A stretch of 64,000 nt of DNA from an uncultured Fibrobacter sp. (GCF_900316465.1 NZ_ONDD01000015.1:1-64000), one strand, 5' to 3'. Counted from the first letter of the stretch, positions 8,017 through 16,970 are shown. Notes: generated from the letters alone by a model not told the origin. A program made the numbers and translations.

Positions 8017-9434
8017 TACTTGTTCAACTTTTCCGTAGCGGCGGCGACGCTGAGCAGGTCGGCTTCCTGGAACGGCTTGCCGATCCACTGGAGGCCCACG
8101 GGGAGTCCGCCAGCCATGCCGCACGGCACGCTCACGCCCGGGAGGCCGGAAAGGTTCAGGCTCACGGTGTAGATGTCGCTGAGGTAAACGGCCATTGGGT
8201 CGGATTCGTTCATGCCGCACTTGAGCGGGAGACCCGGCATCGTGGGGCTTGCGATCACGTCGCAGCTTTCGAATGCCTTGTTGAAGTCGTCGGTAATCAA
8301 GCGACGGACCTTCTGGGCCTGCACGTAGTAGGCATCGTAGAATCCTGCGGAAAGCACGTAGCTGCCGAGAAGAATACGGCGCTGGACTTCCTTGCCGAAA
8401 CCTTCGCTGCGGGACTTGGCGTACAGGTCAAAGAGCTTGCGGGCTTCTTTGCTGCGGTAGCCGTAGCGAACGCCGTCGTAGCGGGAAAGGTTCGAGCTAG
8501 CTTCGGCGGTTGCAATGATGTAGTAGCTGGACACGGCGTAGCTGATGTGCGGAAGGCTGATTTCCTTGAGGGTGGCGCCTTCGGCTTCAAGCTTTTTGAG
8601 CATGCCTTCGATGGCGGCCTTGCACTGCGCGTCGAGACCTTCGCCGAAGTATTCCTTGGGAACGCCAATCACCTTGCCCTTCACGCCGGCGTCGAGCTTT
8701 GCGGTAAAGTCTTCGGTCGGGCGAGTGCTGGTGGTGTTGTCGTGCGGGTCGATACCGCAGATGGCGCCGAGGAGCGTGGCGGCATCTTTAACGGTTGCAC
8801 CGAAGGGGCCAATCTGGTCCAAAGAGCTAGCGTAAGCGAGCAAGCCATAACGGGATACACGGCCGTAGGTGGGCTTGAGGCCCACAACGCCTGTGCAGGC
8901 AGCGGGCTGACGAATAGATCCACCGGTGTCGGAGCCAAGAGCACAGGCGACCGTGCCACTGGCCACGGCTACGGCCGAACCGCCACTGGAGCCTCCCGGA
9001 ACGCGGGATTCGTCGAGCGGGTTGATGACCTTGCCGAAATAAGAAGTTTCGTTGCTGGAACCCATGGCGAATTCGTCCATGTTCGTCTTTCCAACGATCA
9101 CGGCGCCGGCGGCTTCGAGCTTTTCAATAGCGGTAGCGGTGTAGGGGGCAACAAAGTTTTCAAGAATCTTGGAGGCGGCGGTCGTGCGCGTGCCTTCGAT
9201 GCACATATTGTCCTTCACGGCAACGGGGATGCCGTCGAGGGCACCCAAAGTCTTGCCTTCAGCGCGGCGCTTGTCGGATTCGGCAGCCTTTTGAAGGGCG
9301 CGTTCGTTCAAGACGCTAATGTATGCATTTAAATTCTTGGTAGATTCAATCTTTGCGAGGGATTCTTCAGCGAGGGCCACGGCAGTCTTGCTGCCGTTGG
9401 CGAGCTTGTCGCTCAATTCTTGGATGGTCTCCAT
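8016..9434 (-). CDS. gatA: Asp-tRNA(Asn)/Glu-tRNA(Gln) amidotransferase subunit A
   Basis: Product of 472 aa of the amidase-signature family, converting misacylated Glu-tRNA(Gln) or Asp-tRNA(Asn) with GatB and GatC. The catalytic triad is visible as Lys74 (VAVKDN), cis-Ser149 (GGSSGGS) and nucleophile Ser173 (SDTGGSIRQPA). The start at 9434 is fixed by a strong GGAGG 8 nt upstream and by overlap with the stop of the DUF4321 gene (TAATG). gatB and gatC are not in the window. The downstream partner is the Ser-rich barrel protein. Confidence 0.96.
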   Translation of the reverse strand: METIQELSDKLANGSKTAVALAEESLAKIESTKNLNAYISVLNERALQKAAESDKRRAEGKTLGALDGIPVAVKDNMCIEGTRTTAASKILENFVAPYTATAIEKLEAAGAVIVGKTNMDEFAMGSSNETSYFGKVINPLDESRVPGGSSGGSAVAVASGTVACALGSDTGGSIRQPAACTGVVGLKPTYGRVSRYGLLAYASSLDQIGPFGATVKDAATLLGAICGIDPHDNTTSTRPTEDFTAKLDAGVKGKVIGVPKEYFGEGLDAQCKAAIEGMLKKLEAEGATLKEISLPHISYAVSSYYIIATAEASSNLSRYDGVRYGYRSKEARKLFDLYAKSRSEGFGKEVQRRILLGSYVLSAGFYDAYYVQAQKVRRLITDDFNKAFESCDVIASPTMPGLPLKCGMNESDPMAVYLSDIYTVSLNLSGLPGVSVPCGMAGGLPVGLQWIGKPFQEADLLSVAAATEKLNK

Positions 9435-9757
9435 TACTTTCCTCCGGACCATTTCATGATGTAGATGCCGAGGATCATGCCGATAACGCTTACCACGTTC
9501 AGCTTGATGCCCACACCGAAGGCAAACCTGACGAGATACAGGTCAAGGATTACCGGTTCGGGTCTGTCGGCAAAACCGATGTTGAGGTTAAAGGACGAAA
9601 CGAAGAAGTTGTGGACGACGTTGTTGTATCCACCAGCATTCATCAGTTCGCCAAGCTGACCGAACAGCACACCGAGGCATTCGCCAAGGATTCCGCCGAT
9701 AATCAGGCCAAGCACGATAAAAACCAATAAACGGCCAAAAGTATTATTTCGATTCAT
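9434..9757 (-). CDS. DUF4321 small membrane protein
   Basis: Product of 107 aa with hydrophobic segments at ~9-32 and ~83-102 and the GLIIGGILGECLG and GIKLNVVSVIGMILGIY blocks that recall DUF4321, a family of unknown function. It is the first gene of a three-gene leftward unit with gatA and the Ser-rich barrel gene. A TATATT ends 7 nt upstream of its ATG. Confidence 0.8.
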   Translation of the reverse strand: MNRNNTFGRLLVFIVLGLIIGGILGECLGVLFGQLGELMNAGGYNNVVHNFFVSSFNLNIGFADRPEPVILDLYLVRFAFGVGIKLNVVSVIGMILGIYIMKWSGGK

Positions 9758-9764
9758 GGCTGTT

Positions 9765-9770
9765 AATATA
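9765..9770 (-). promoter_or_regulatory. Putative -10 of the DUF4321-gatA unit, leaderless configuration
   Basis: Minus-strand TATATT with 7 nt to ATG 9757 and no Shine-Dalgarno between. Confidence 0.5.
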
Positions 9771-9790
9771 GAAAATAGTGGATGCTGGAA

Positions 9791-9890
9791 ATGTATAATG
9801 AGTAATGAGGAATGGGTAATGAGACAAATGCTGGATGAAAAATTTAATTTTACATTCTGCGTTTTAATTACTCATCTCACATTGCACATC
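9791..9890. repeat. Degenerate TGAGTAAT / ATTACTCA low-complexity repeat in an intergenic gap
   Basis: The gap between the DUF4321 gene and ung is made of short variants of ATGAG/GTAAT on the left and ATTACTCATCTCACATTG on the right. TGAGTAAT (9799-9806) and ATTACTCA (9867-9874) form a perfect 8-bp inverted pair. Similar CTCATC/CACATT strings occur at 14926-14960 and 61202-61215. Meaning unknown. Confidence 0.5.
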
Positions 9891-10567
9891 TACTTAATGC
9901 TCCAGTCGATGGGTTCCAGGCCTTTGCTCTTTAGGTATTCGTTAGCCTTACTAAAGTGCTTGCATCCGAAGAAACCGCGATAGGCAGAAAGGGGACTCGG
10001 GTGCGGGGCCGTTAAAATCAGGTGACCGCGATTTTTGGCGACGAGTTCCTGCTTTTTGATGGCGAAGCTGCCCCAAAGTAAAAATACCAGGTTCTCGCGA
10101 GTCTCGGACAGGCGCTTGATGATGGTGTCGGTAAATTGTTGCCAACCGATTCCGGCGTGGCTTGCTGCCATGTGGGCACGAACCGTGAGCGATGCGTTCA
10201 GCAAGAGGATTCCCTGGTGAGCCCAGCTTTCCAGGTTTCCATGCGGGGGCGGATTGATGCCCAAATCGTCGTGGAGTTCCTGGAAGATGTTGATGAGCGA
10301 GGGCGGCGGTTGGATTCCCATGGGCACAGAGAAGCAGAGCCCGTGTGCCTGGCCCGGGTTGTGGTAGGGGTCTTGTCCGATGATGACGGCCTTGACCTTA
10401 TCGACAGGACAAAAGTCGAGGGCTGCAAAAATCTGGGATCCCGGCGGGTACACCACGTGGTGTTCTGCCTTTTCTTGCAGAAGTTTTTCTTTGATCTGCT
10501 TAAAATAGGGTTGCTCGAACTGGTCGGCGAGCAGGTTCAGCCAGGATTCTTCAAGTTTAACGGACAT
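9890..10567 (-). CDS. ung: Uracil-DNA glycosylase, family 1
   Basis: Product of 225 aa, the usual length. The water-activating loop GQDPYHN has catalytic Asp66, the uracil-binding block LLLNASLTV is present, and the DNA-intercalating loop is APHPSPLSAYRGFFGCKHF. ATG 10567 is preferred over an upstream in-frame start because it has an AAGGAAAG Shine-Dalgarno. The start overlaps the end of the methyltransferase gene by 11 nt, so the two are coupled. Removes uracil from DNA in base excision repair. Confidence 0.97.
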   Translation of the reverse strand: MSVKLEESWLNLLADQFEQPYFKQIKEKLLQEKAEHHVVYPPGSQIFAALDFCPVDKVKAVIIGQDPYHNPGQAHGLCFSVPMGIQPPPSLINIFQELHDDLGINPPPHGNLESWAHQGILLLNASLTVRAHMAASHAGIGWQQFTDTIIKRLSETRENLVFLLWGSFAIKKQELVAKNRGHLILTAPHPSPLSAYRGFFGCKHFSKANEYLKSKGLEPIDWSIK

Positions 10568-11846
10568 TGACTTTCCTTGCAAGTATTGCGACTTTTTCAC
10601 CGTAGGCGCGGGTGTAGAATAATATAGCGGATTCCTTGCCCTTGGGTTTTAAACGCTTGATTTCGGCATCGGGGTCGAGTTTTACGCCGCGGAGTTTGAG
10701 CGTGATTTTGCCGATGTTGTGTTCTTTAAGCATGGCGCGCACGGCACCTGTTGCAATTTCGGTGTGGGCAAGCACTTCGTAGCAGGCAAATCCAGTAGCC
10801 GGCAGGGGAGTGGCGCTTGCCACGTAGGCGATGCCTTCTGAAATCAGGTGGGCGCTTGGGTCGCAGGCGAGAACCGCCTGGTTAAAGAGGTGGCTTCGAA
10901 TGAGGACGGGTGCCGGTTCCGAGATGTACTGGCTGATTTCGCCGAGGGGCAGGTCGCTCTTGCTGGTCGCGGTGCGGTAAGTGCGGTCCTTGCCTTCGAG
11001 GCTGTCGTTTTTGTCCAGTTTCTCTTGAAGGTCGTCGTCCAAGGTTTCGGAGGAACGGTCGCGCGCCCGGCTCCATTCGGCAAGCGATTCGCCGGACTTG
11101 TCGATGATGACGGCGCGTACGGTGTCCGGATTCTTGGCGTGGGCGCCGAACAGCACGAGGCATTCGCGGCAGTCGCTGTGGCCGCCCAAATAAAGAATCT
11201 CGGTGCCGTTGGGGATTTCGGCCGGCGGGTATCCGGGCGGGAGCTTGGCCATGCCGCCCTTGTAATGCTTGCTGATTTCAATGACTTCTTCGAGCGTGGG
11301 CGTCAGATTGCGCAAGTCTCGCTGGTTTTCGCCTTCGATGGCGCGACGGGCTGGGTCGATGGTGAAGTAGTCGGCTCCGTTTTCGACCGAGCGCACGTCG
11401 CAGCACTGGGTGCCTACGGATTTTCCGAGGGCCTGCATGTTGTAGCGGTACATGGCGAGGCGGTTCTCGTCGAGGTCGAAGCCGGTAACCTTTAGGGTTT
11501 CGGGCAAGAAAAGGCTGTCGCCACCCATGCCGCAGCAGAGGTCGTTCACGGAGCCTTCGCTTGGCCAAAGGTTAGCCTTCCAGCGACCGATATCTTTTGC
11601 GGTGCTCTGCTCCAGGGCGAGCTTGTCGCAAAGCAGAAAGGCTTTTTTCTGTTTGGCATCGCCGAAGAATTTTTCGCGGAACTTGGGGACAAGCGCCATG
11701 TAGTCCATGATGGCAGCACGTTCTTCGTTGCTGAACCCTTCCTTATTCAGGTAGGTGGAAACCTGCAATGCGTCTAGCCGCTTAGAAAAGGCTTCTTCGA
11801 TAAAGCCTTGGATCTTGGCAGAGGTGAGCAGGTCCCAGAAATTCAT
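10557..11846 (-). CDS. Class I SAM methyltransferase with THUMP-like domain
   Basis: Product of 429 aa. The middle contains a Rossmann methyltransferase core: VNDLCCGMGGDSLFL (motif I), TGFDLDENRLAMY (motif II) and FTIDPARR, which resembles the DPPR/NPPY-like catalytic position. The C-terminal part (~residues 330-429, VLAHTEIATGAV through KLRGVKLDPDAEIKR) looks like the THUMP-like domain of PG_1098-type proteins, suggesting an RNA substrate. The substrate is not known. ATG 11846 is chosen; a frame extension to 11891 overlaps the divergent gene. It starts only 43 nt from the divergent metallophosphoesterase gene and overlaps ung at its 3' end. Confidence 0.82.
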   Translation of the reverse strand: MNFWDLLTSAKIQGFIEEAFSKRLDALQVSTYLNKEGFSNEERAAIMDYMALVPKFREKFFGDAKQKKAFLLCDKLALEQSTAKDIGRWKANLWPSEGSVNDLCCGMGGDSLFLPETLKVTGFDLDENRLAMYRYNMQALGKSVGTQCCDVRSVENGADYFTIDPARRAIEGENQRDLRNLTPTLEEVIEISKHYKGGMAKLPPGYPPAEIPNGTEILYLGGHSDCRECLVLFGAHAKNPDTVRAVIIDKSGESLAEWSRARDRSSETLDDDLQEKLDKNDSLEGKDRTYRTATSKSDLPLGEISQYISEPAPVLIRSHLFNQAVLACDPSAHLISEGIAYVASATPLPATGFACYEVLAHTEIATGAVRAMLKEHNIGKITLKLRGVKLDPDAEIKRLKPKGKESAILFYTRAYGEKVAILARKVNVR

Positions 11847-11876
11847 GTTTGCAAAGATACCTTTTTTGAATTTAAT

Positions 11877-11882
11877 TATATT
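11877..11882 (+). promoter_or_regulatory. Putative -10 of the metallophosphoesterase gene, leaderless configuration
   Basis: TATATT with 7 nt (ACAAGGC) to ATG 11890, inside the 43-nt divergent gap. Confidence 0.5.
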
Positions 11883-11889
11883 ACAAGGC

Positions 11890-12891
11890 ATGAATAATTC
11901 CCTTGATTTTATCGGCGATGTTCACGGGCACTGCGATGAACTCCGCGCCTTGCTGCAAAAGCTGGGCTATGTGGAGTCCGAAGGTGCGTTCCGGTATCCG
12001 GGCGGTGATCGATCGGTAGTATTCTTGGGCGATTACGTAGACCGCGGTCCCAAGGTACGCGAAACGTTGAACTTGGTGCGTGCCATGCGCGATGCCGGGT
12101 CGGCGATTGCGTTGATGGGTAACCACGAATTCAACATGCTTTCGTTCTGGCAAAAGAACGGTGCCGGTGGCGGCCATGTTTTGCACCGCTTTAAAGACGG
12201 CTTTTTGCGTGAACACAGCTTCAACAAGATTGCGATTCATTCACGGACGGTGACCTCTTTCGTGGGGCGTAAGCAGGAATTTATGGATGTCCTTGATTTC
12301 GTGAAGACGCTGCCGATTTACCTGGAAACAGAATCTTTTAGGGCGCAACATGCCTGCTTTGATGTCGATGCCGTTGCCGCGTTAAGGCGCGAAGGCATTA
12401 CCTGCTTTGCCGACGGCAATTTCGATGAACTCATCGCCCGCGCCAATGACGAAGATTTTGAATATGAAGACAGCCTTTTTGTGCCCATGAGTACGCTCTT
12501 GAAAGGCCCTGAAATGCCTTTGCCCGAAGGCGAACATTTTACCGATGCCGAAGGCGTTCGTCGCATTAAGACCCGTATTGCCTGGTGGCTAGACCCGACC
12601 AAGGCTAGCTTCCGGGAACTTTGCTTTCAGCCGGGGGTTTCGATGGATGTAGAATCCGAAGTTTTGCCGTCGGTGCGTGCACGGAATTTTTACGGCGAAA
12701 ACGAACGCCCCGTATTCTTTGGACATTATTGGCTGACGGGGCTCCCGAAGTTGATTCGTGACAATGTATGCTGTCTCGATTTTAGCGTAGCCGGTTACCG
12801 CGGAAATGGTCGATTGGTGGCCTATCGCTTTGACGGCGAACAGAAACTGGATGAAAGTAAGTTCGTATGGGTAGAAGCCTCGTCGTTATAA
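11890..12891 (+). CDS. Metallophosphoesterase of the PrpE/diadenosine-tetraphosphatase type
   Basis: Product of 333 aa. The calcineurin-like metal ligands are present in order: GDVHGH (9-14), LGDYVDRGP and LMGNHEFN, followed by later His-containing blocks (FFGHYW). The spacing fits the Ser/Thr phosphatase-like or Ap4A hydrolase-like class, so the likely activity is hydrolysis of a phosphoester or a dinucleoside polyphosphate; the substrate is not known. ATG 11890 is placed where homology to the family begins. The 3' end overlaps the next gene by 25 nt, so they are co-transcribed. Confidence 0.85.
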   Translation: MNNSLDFIGDVHGHCDELRALLQKLGYVESEGAFRYPGGDRSVVFLGDYVDRGPKVRETLNLVRAMRDAGSAIALMGNHEFNMLSFWQKNGAGGGHVLHRFKDGFLREHSFNKIAIHSRTVTSFVGRKQEFMDVLDFVKTLPIYLETESFRAQHACFDVDAVAALRREGITCFADGNFDELIARANDEDFEYEDSLFVPMSTLLKGPEMPLPEGEHFTDAEGVRRIKTRIAWWLDPTKASFRELCFQPGVSMDVESEVLPSVRARNFYGENERPVFFGHYWLTGLPKLIRDNVCCLDFSVAGYRGNGRLVAYRFDGEQKLDESKFVWVEASSL

Positions 12892-14924
12892 AGAAATTGG
12901 CATCCTTGAAGTTTACGGCCGTGCTGTTGGTGGCGTTTTTGCTGCTGACTTTTTGGGGCGTATTGGCGCAGGCCAATGCCGAGTCTGCCGGACTTCCGGC
13001 ATCTGTCGCGGTGGATCGCTTTTTTGGTAGCTATTTCATTTGGATTTTAGGTGTCATTCCGCTGCCGGCATTTAAAGGCCTTGTGGTATTGTCTGCCGTG
13101 AATGTCCTCGCGTCGCTCTTGTTCCGCATGCCTCGCGGACTGAAGAATGTGGGACTGTGGATAATGCATGTCGCGCTGCTGGTTTTGCTTGTTGGCGGAA
13201 TTGCCGAAAGTGAAATCAAGCGGGAATACAACGGCTATCGAGATGTGTCTATTTCCAACGCGACGGTTTCTTTTTTCGCCGTCGATGACAGCTTGAGAGT
13301 GACTCCGGTCGAGGTAAATGAAAAAGAATATGCTTACTCGGTTCATTATCATGGTAGGGTAGACGATGTAATGGGAACGTCGGTGGATTTGTACAAGGCA
13401 ACCTACGACCCCTTGCGTTTTGTGCCTTATGCGTTTATGGCGTTGTTCCTTTTAGGGGCGCTTGTTCATTATGCGATAAAGGTCCGTTGTAAGCAGACGT
13501 CAAAAAAGCTAGAAGTGCTTAAGGCTTTGTCCTTTGTGGCCATTCTTGCGGCTTTCCCCATGGACGCTCATGCTTCAGAGCGCCCGGTCCCGATTTGGGA
13601 GGCTCTGCATTCGGATACTCCGATTTTGGTTGAAAACGCGGTGCGTCCCTTTGATTCTTTTGCGCGAGGCTTTCTTGACGACTTGAGCGGCCGTGTGACC
13701 TATAAGAAACTTACGGCGGCAAATGTGGTCCGCCAGATTCTGGTCGCTCCCGGAACGGCCAGAAATTATGACTTGTTCAAGGTACTCCGTAGCGATGTGT
13801 CCGTGATTCTTCGCTTGCCGCATCAAAAGCGTTACGTGAGCTATGCGGAGCTGGCCCCGTTGAAAGATATCCTCAAACTTTATGCGACGCGCAACGATGA
13901 CTTGCCGGCGACTGCTGAAATGCGGCGTCTTTATTCAAATGTACTTCTGTATGAATCGGTTGTGGATCGTACTGCGTTTTCGATTATCGCTAAGCATTCC
14001 CTGACGCATTCCAATGTATACCCTCGCCGGTTAAAGGCTGAAGTTTTGTACCACTGGCTGAATCTTGCCTTATTTGCCTTTGTGGGCGCTTTGCTGGCAT
14101 GTATTCTCTCTTCGCTGAATGTGGTGCTCCGTTCTTTAAAGTTAGATGCTGTTGCCAATATCATGTGTATCGTTACGGCAGTCATTTTGACGGCTTTGTT
14201 TACGATGCGCGCTTATGTCGCTGCCCGCCCTCCGATGTCTAGTTTGTATGAAATCGTGATGCTGGTGGCGTTGATGCTGATGGTTTTTGAATCGGGTGCG
14301 TTTATTTTCTGCAAGCGTCGCACTTATACCTTGATGATTCCCGTGACGTTTATGGCTGCGGCCCTTTTGTTCTTTGCCAAGTTCGTGCTGGAGCCGGGCG
14401 ATACATTCCAGCCGATTCCGAATGTGTTGAACTCTTCGGTGTTCTTGACCATTCACGTGTTTGCGATTGCGCTTGGCTTTGCATCGATGATTTTGTCGGG
14501 GGTGGTTGCCCATTTGGTGCTTTACCGAAAAGCAAAGCAGACTCCGATTTTTTCGCTGATGTATGGAACGCTCGTTTTTGGCATGGTATTTACGATTCTT
14601 GGAACGCTTCTCGGTGGCGTGTGGGCTGATTTTGCGTGGGGCCGTTTCTGGGGGTTTGACCCGAAGGAATGCGGCGCGCTGTTTGTGATTCTCTGGGCGC
14701 TACTTTCAATCCATTTGTGGGCGGGTAAAGTAATTTCGCCGCGGGTGTTTGCCCTGTTGAATGCGCTCAACGTGATTGTCACGTTCCTCTGTTGGTTCGG
14801 GGTGAATTTGCTTGGTGTGGGCTTGCACAGTTATGGATTCCAGAGCGGCTCTTTGACATGGCTTGCGCTGTTTGTGGGGATTGATCTGATTGTGATAGCG
14901 TATCTTGGATGCCGAAAATTCTAA
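12867..14924 (+). CDS. ccsBA: Fused ResB/CcsA (CcsBA-type) cytochrome c biogenesis protein
   Basis: Product of 685 aa with roughly 13 hydrophobic segments. The N-terminal third is ResB-like (SLKFTAVLLVAFLL, then two more membrane segments and a periplasmic domain). The C-terminal half is CcsA-like, with the heme-handling tryptophan-rich WWD-type motif WGRFWGFDPKE and flanking histidines in LTIHVFA and GVGLHSYGF. Such fusions export heme and attach it to CxxCH motifs of apocytochrome c outside the inner membrane. It overlaps the upstream phosphoesterase gene by 25 nt. It implies c-type cytochromes in this organism. Confidence 0.9.
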   Translation: MGRSLVVIKKLASLKFTAVLLVAFLLLTFWGVLAQANAESAGLPASVAVDRFFGSYFIWILGVIPLPAFKGLVVLSAVNVLASLLFRMPRGLKNVGLWIMHVALLVLLVGGIAESEIKREYNGYRDVSISNATVSFFAVDDSLRVTPVEVNEKEYAYSVHYHGRVDDVMGTSVDLYKATYDPLRFVPYAFMALFLLGALVHYAIKVRCKQTSKKLEVLKALSFVAILAAFPMDAHASERPVPIWEALHSDTPILVENAVRPFDSFARGFLDDLSGRVTYKKLTAANVVRQILVAPGTARNYDLFKVLRSDVSVILRLPHQKRYVSYAELAPLKDILKLYATRNDDLPATAEMRRLYSNVLLYESVVDRTAFSIIAKHSLTHSNVYPRRLKAEVLYHWLNLALFAFVGALLACILSSLNVVLRSLKLDAVANIMCIVTAVILTALFTMRAYVAARPPMSSLYEIVMLVALMLMVFESGAFIFCKRRTYTLMIPVTFMAAALLFFAKFVLEPGDTFQPIPNVLNSSVFLTIHVFAIALGFASMILSGVVAHLVLYRKAKQTPIFSLMYGTLVFGMVFTILGTLLGGVWADFAWGRFWGFDPKECGALFVILWALLSIHLWAGKVISPRVFALLNALNVIVTFLCWFGVNLLGVGLHSYGFQSGSLTWLALFVGIDLIVIAYLGCRKF

Positions 14925-14965
14925 GCCCTCATCGCACATTCCTCATCTTGCACCTTACATTTTTC

Positions 14966-14971
14966 TATCTT
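14966..14971 (+). promoter_or_regulatory. Putative -10 of dgt, leaderless configuration
   Basis: TATCTT with 7 nt (TCTACCC) to ATG 14979. The 5' part of the 54-nt gap is a CTCATC/CACATT low-complexity string. Confidence 0.45.
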
Positions 14972-14978
14972 TCTACCC

Positions 14979-16286
14979 ATGCTTCAATGGGATACTCTGC
15001 TTTCTGCGACGCGTTACGGGCACCCTGCCGATTTGGACCCGAACCGTTCTGACTTCCACCGCGATTACGACCGTATTGTTTTTTCGACGGCATTTAGGCG
15101 CCTTGGCCGTAAAACCCAAGTGCATCCGTTCTCGGTGAACGACCACGTACATAGCCGCCTTACGCACAGTATCGAAGTTTCGAGCGTGGGCAGAAGCCTT
15201 GCCATTACGGTGTATCATCTGATTAAAAAGTATTTGCCCAAGTACATTAACGAATACCATTTCGGTACCATCGTGCAGTCGGCATGCTTGGCCCACGATA
15301 TCGGTAACCCGCCTTTTGGTCATGCCGGTGAAGCCGCCATTCGTGAATGGTTCCGCAAGAATCGCAATTCGGCCCCGCTTCGCGACTTGAACGATACCGA
15401 AATTGCCGACTTTGAAAATTTCGATGGTAACGCCCAAGGCCACCGTATTTTGAGCAAGTTGGAATACCATTTCTTGGATGGTGGCATGCGCTTGACTTAT
15501 GCGACGCTGGGCGCCATGATCAAGTACCCGCAGCTTGCAAAGTTCGGTTCGCCCACAAGTTTGTTCGCCACCGAAGCCGACCTTTATCGCGTGACAGCCT
15601 ATACCCTTGGCATTCCCGAAGTGGAAACGGGCAAGTGGGTGCGTCATCCGCTGGTGTACCTGATGGAAGCGGCTGACGATATTTGCTACAGCATCTTGGA
15701 TGTGGAAGACGCCATTGAACTCGGCATTTTGAGCTACGGCGATGTGCGTGGCATGTTCAGCTATCTTTGCGGTCCCGATGTGGATATTGACCGCGAATAC
15801 CGTGAGAATGGCCAGAATTTCCGCGATTTTCTGAGCAGCGTGCGCGGGCTTGCCATTCAGAATCTGATTGACGATGTGGCCGTAACCTTCGTGAATAACT
15901 ACGAAGCGATTATGAGCGGTGAACGCGTCAAACACTTGACGAATTTGTCACGTTCCGATGTAATGGAAGGTATCCGTATTGCGAAGCGCTTGGGTGTGGA
16001 ACGCATTTACCCGGACCGCCGCAAGACCGAACTTGAAGTCGGTAGTTACACCACGCTTGCAACCGTGCTCGACGCTTTCATTAATGGTGTTTACGACTTC
16101 CGCTTGAACGGCAACAATTCTTACCGCGCCGACCGTATTGTGCGCCTGATTGGTCAGGCAAAAATCGGTCAGAGCGTGACGGTTGCCGAGGCATACCACC
16201 AGGTGCTGGACTTTGTGAGCGGCATGACGGATAACTATGCAACGTATCTGGCTCGTCAGATTGGCGGCCTAGCCATGGGATACTAG
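14979..16286 (+). CDS. dgt: Deoxyguanosinetriphosphate triphosphohydrolase-like protein
   Basis: Product of 435 aa of the HD-domain dNTPase family, which splits dGTP (or other dNTPs) to deoxynucleoside and triphosphate. The N-terminus has DRIVFSTAFRRLGRKTQV, followed by the HD metal ligands in SRLTHSIEV (His) and LAHDIGNPPFGHAGE (His-Asp), and a later EAADDICYSILDVEDA block. It is followed after 6 nt by a HAD nucleotidase gene on the same strand, a plausible nucleotide-pool pair. Substrate choice within the family cannot be read from sequence. Confidence 0.95.
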   Translation: MLQWDTLLSATRYGHPADLDPNRSDFHRDYDRIVFSTAFRRLGRKTQVHPFSVNDHVHSRLTHSIEVSSVGRSLAITVYHLIKKYLPKYINEYHFGTIVQSACLAHDIGNPPFGHAGEAAIREWFRKNRNSAPLRDLNDTEIADFENFDGNAQGHRILSKLEYHFLDGGMRLTYATLGAMIKYPQLAKFGSPTSLFATEADLYRVTAYTLGIPEVETGKWVRHPLVYLMEAADDICYSILDVEDAIELGILSYGDVRGMFSYLCGPDVDIDREYRENGQNFRDFLSSVRGLAIQNLIDDVAVTFVNNYEAIMSGERVKHLTNLSRSDVMEGIRIAKRLGVERIYPDRRKTELEVGSYTTLATVLDAFINGVYDFRLNGNNSYRADRIVRLIGQAKIGQSVTVAEAYHQVLDFVSGMTDNYATYLARQIGGLAMGY

Positions 16287-16292
16287 TTCCCT

Positions 16293-16949
16293 ATGGTTTG
16301 GCTGTTTGATTACGACTTGACCTTGTACGGGGCTGAAGAACGCTGTGTCTTGAATTCCCTGGACCATCGCATTTCGCTATTCGTGCAAAAAACGGTCGGC
16401 TGTGATTTTGAAACGGCTCATAAGGTGCGTACCGATTACTTGGAACGCTATGGAACGACACTTTCGGGGTTAATGGCTCTTCACCATACGAATCCTGATG
16501 ATTTTTTTGACTTCATTCATGAACCGGAGTATTTGATCTACCCCAAGAAGGCGCCTGAAAAGCTTGCTTTGTTGCAAAGCTTAAAAGGCCCGCGATTCGT
16601 CTTTACGAATGGCCGCCACGACTGGAGCGAAGCGGGTATGGCCCACATGGGAATCGATTCGGCGATTGACGGCGTTTTTGACTTGAAGTTGCTTGGCTGG
16701 GAAGGAAAACCTCACGAAAGCGCATACGACAAAATGGAAAATTGGCTTGCGCAGAAACTTCCGGCGATGGGTTTTGAAATGCCCACGAACAAGCGCGAAA
16801 TTGTGCTGTTGGATGATGGCCTCCGCAATCTGGAACCTGCGCATCGCCGTGGCTGGACTACGATTTTTGTGAATCCGACCACCGATAGCGCCCCTTATGT
16901 GGATTACCATATTCCGCATCTAATGAATTTGGCGGATTTAAAGCTTTAA
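16293..16949 (+). CDS. HAD-family hydrolase, pyrimidine 5'-nucleotidase (Sdt1/YjjG) type
   Basis: Product of 218 aa. The HAD nucleophile motif WLFDYDLTLY (Asp6, Asp8) starts the protein; a helical cap with the YGTTLSGLM string typical of Sdt1/YjjG-like nucleotidases follows; motif II is VFTNGR and motif IV is VLLDDGLRN. It probably dephosphorylates nucleoside monophosphates. The start lies 6 nt after the dgt stop, so the genes are likely one operon. Confidence 0.88.
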   Translation: MVWLFDYDLTLYGAEERCVLNSLDHRISLFVQKTVGCDFETAHKVRTDYLERYGTTLSGLMALHHTNPDDFFDFIHEPEYLIYPKKAPEKLALLQSLKGPRFVFTNGRHDWSEAGMAHMGIDSAIDGVFDLKLLGWEGKPHESAYDKMENWLAQKLPAMGFEMPTNKREIVLLDDGLRNLEPAHRRGWTTIFVNPTTDSAPYVDYHIPHLMNLADLKL

Positions 16950-16970
16950 TTTTTGTATTTTATTCTACGT

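Noticed and set aside
7216..8220. Longer form of the Ser-rich barrel protein starting at 8220
   Set aside because: The extra 68 residues run antisense-free through gatA coding DNA, are Arg/Pro-rich and precede a clear signal peptide starting at 8016.
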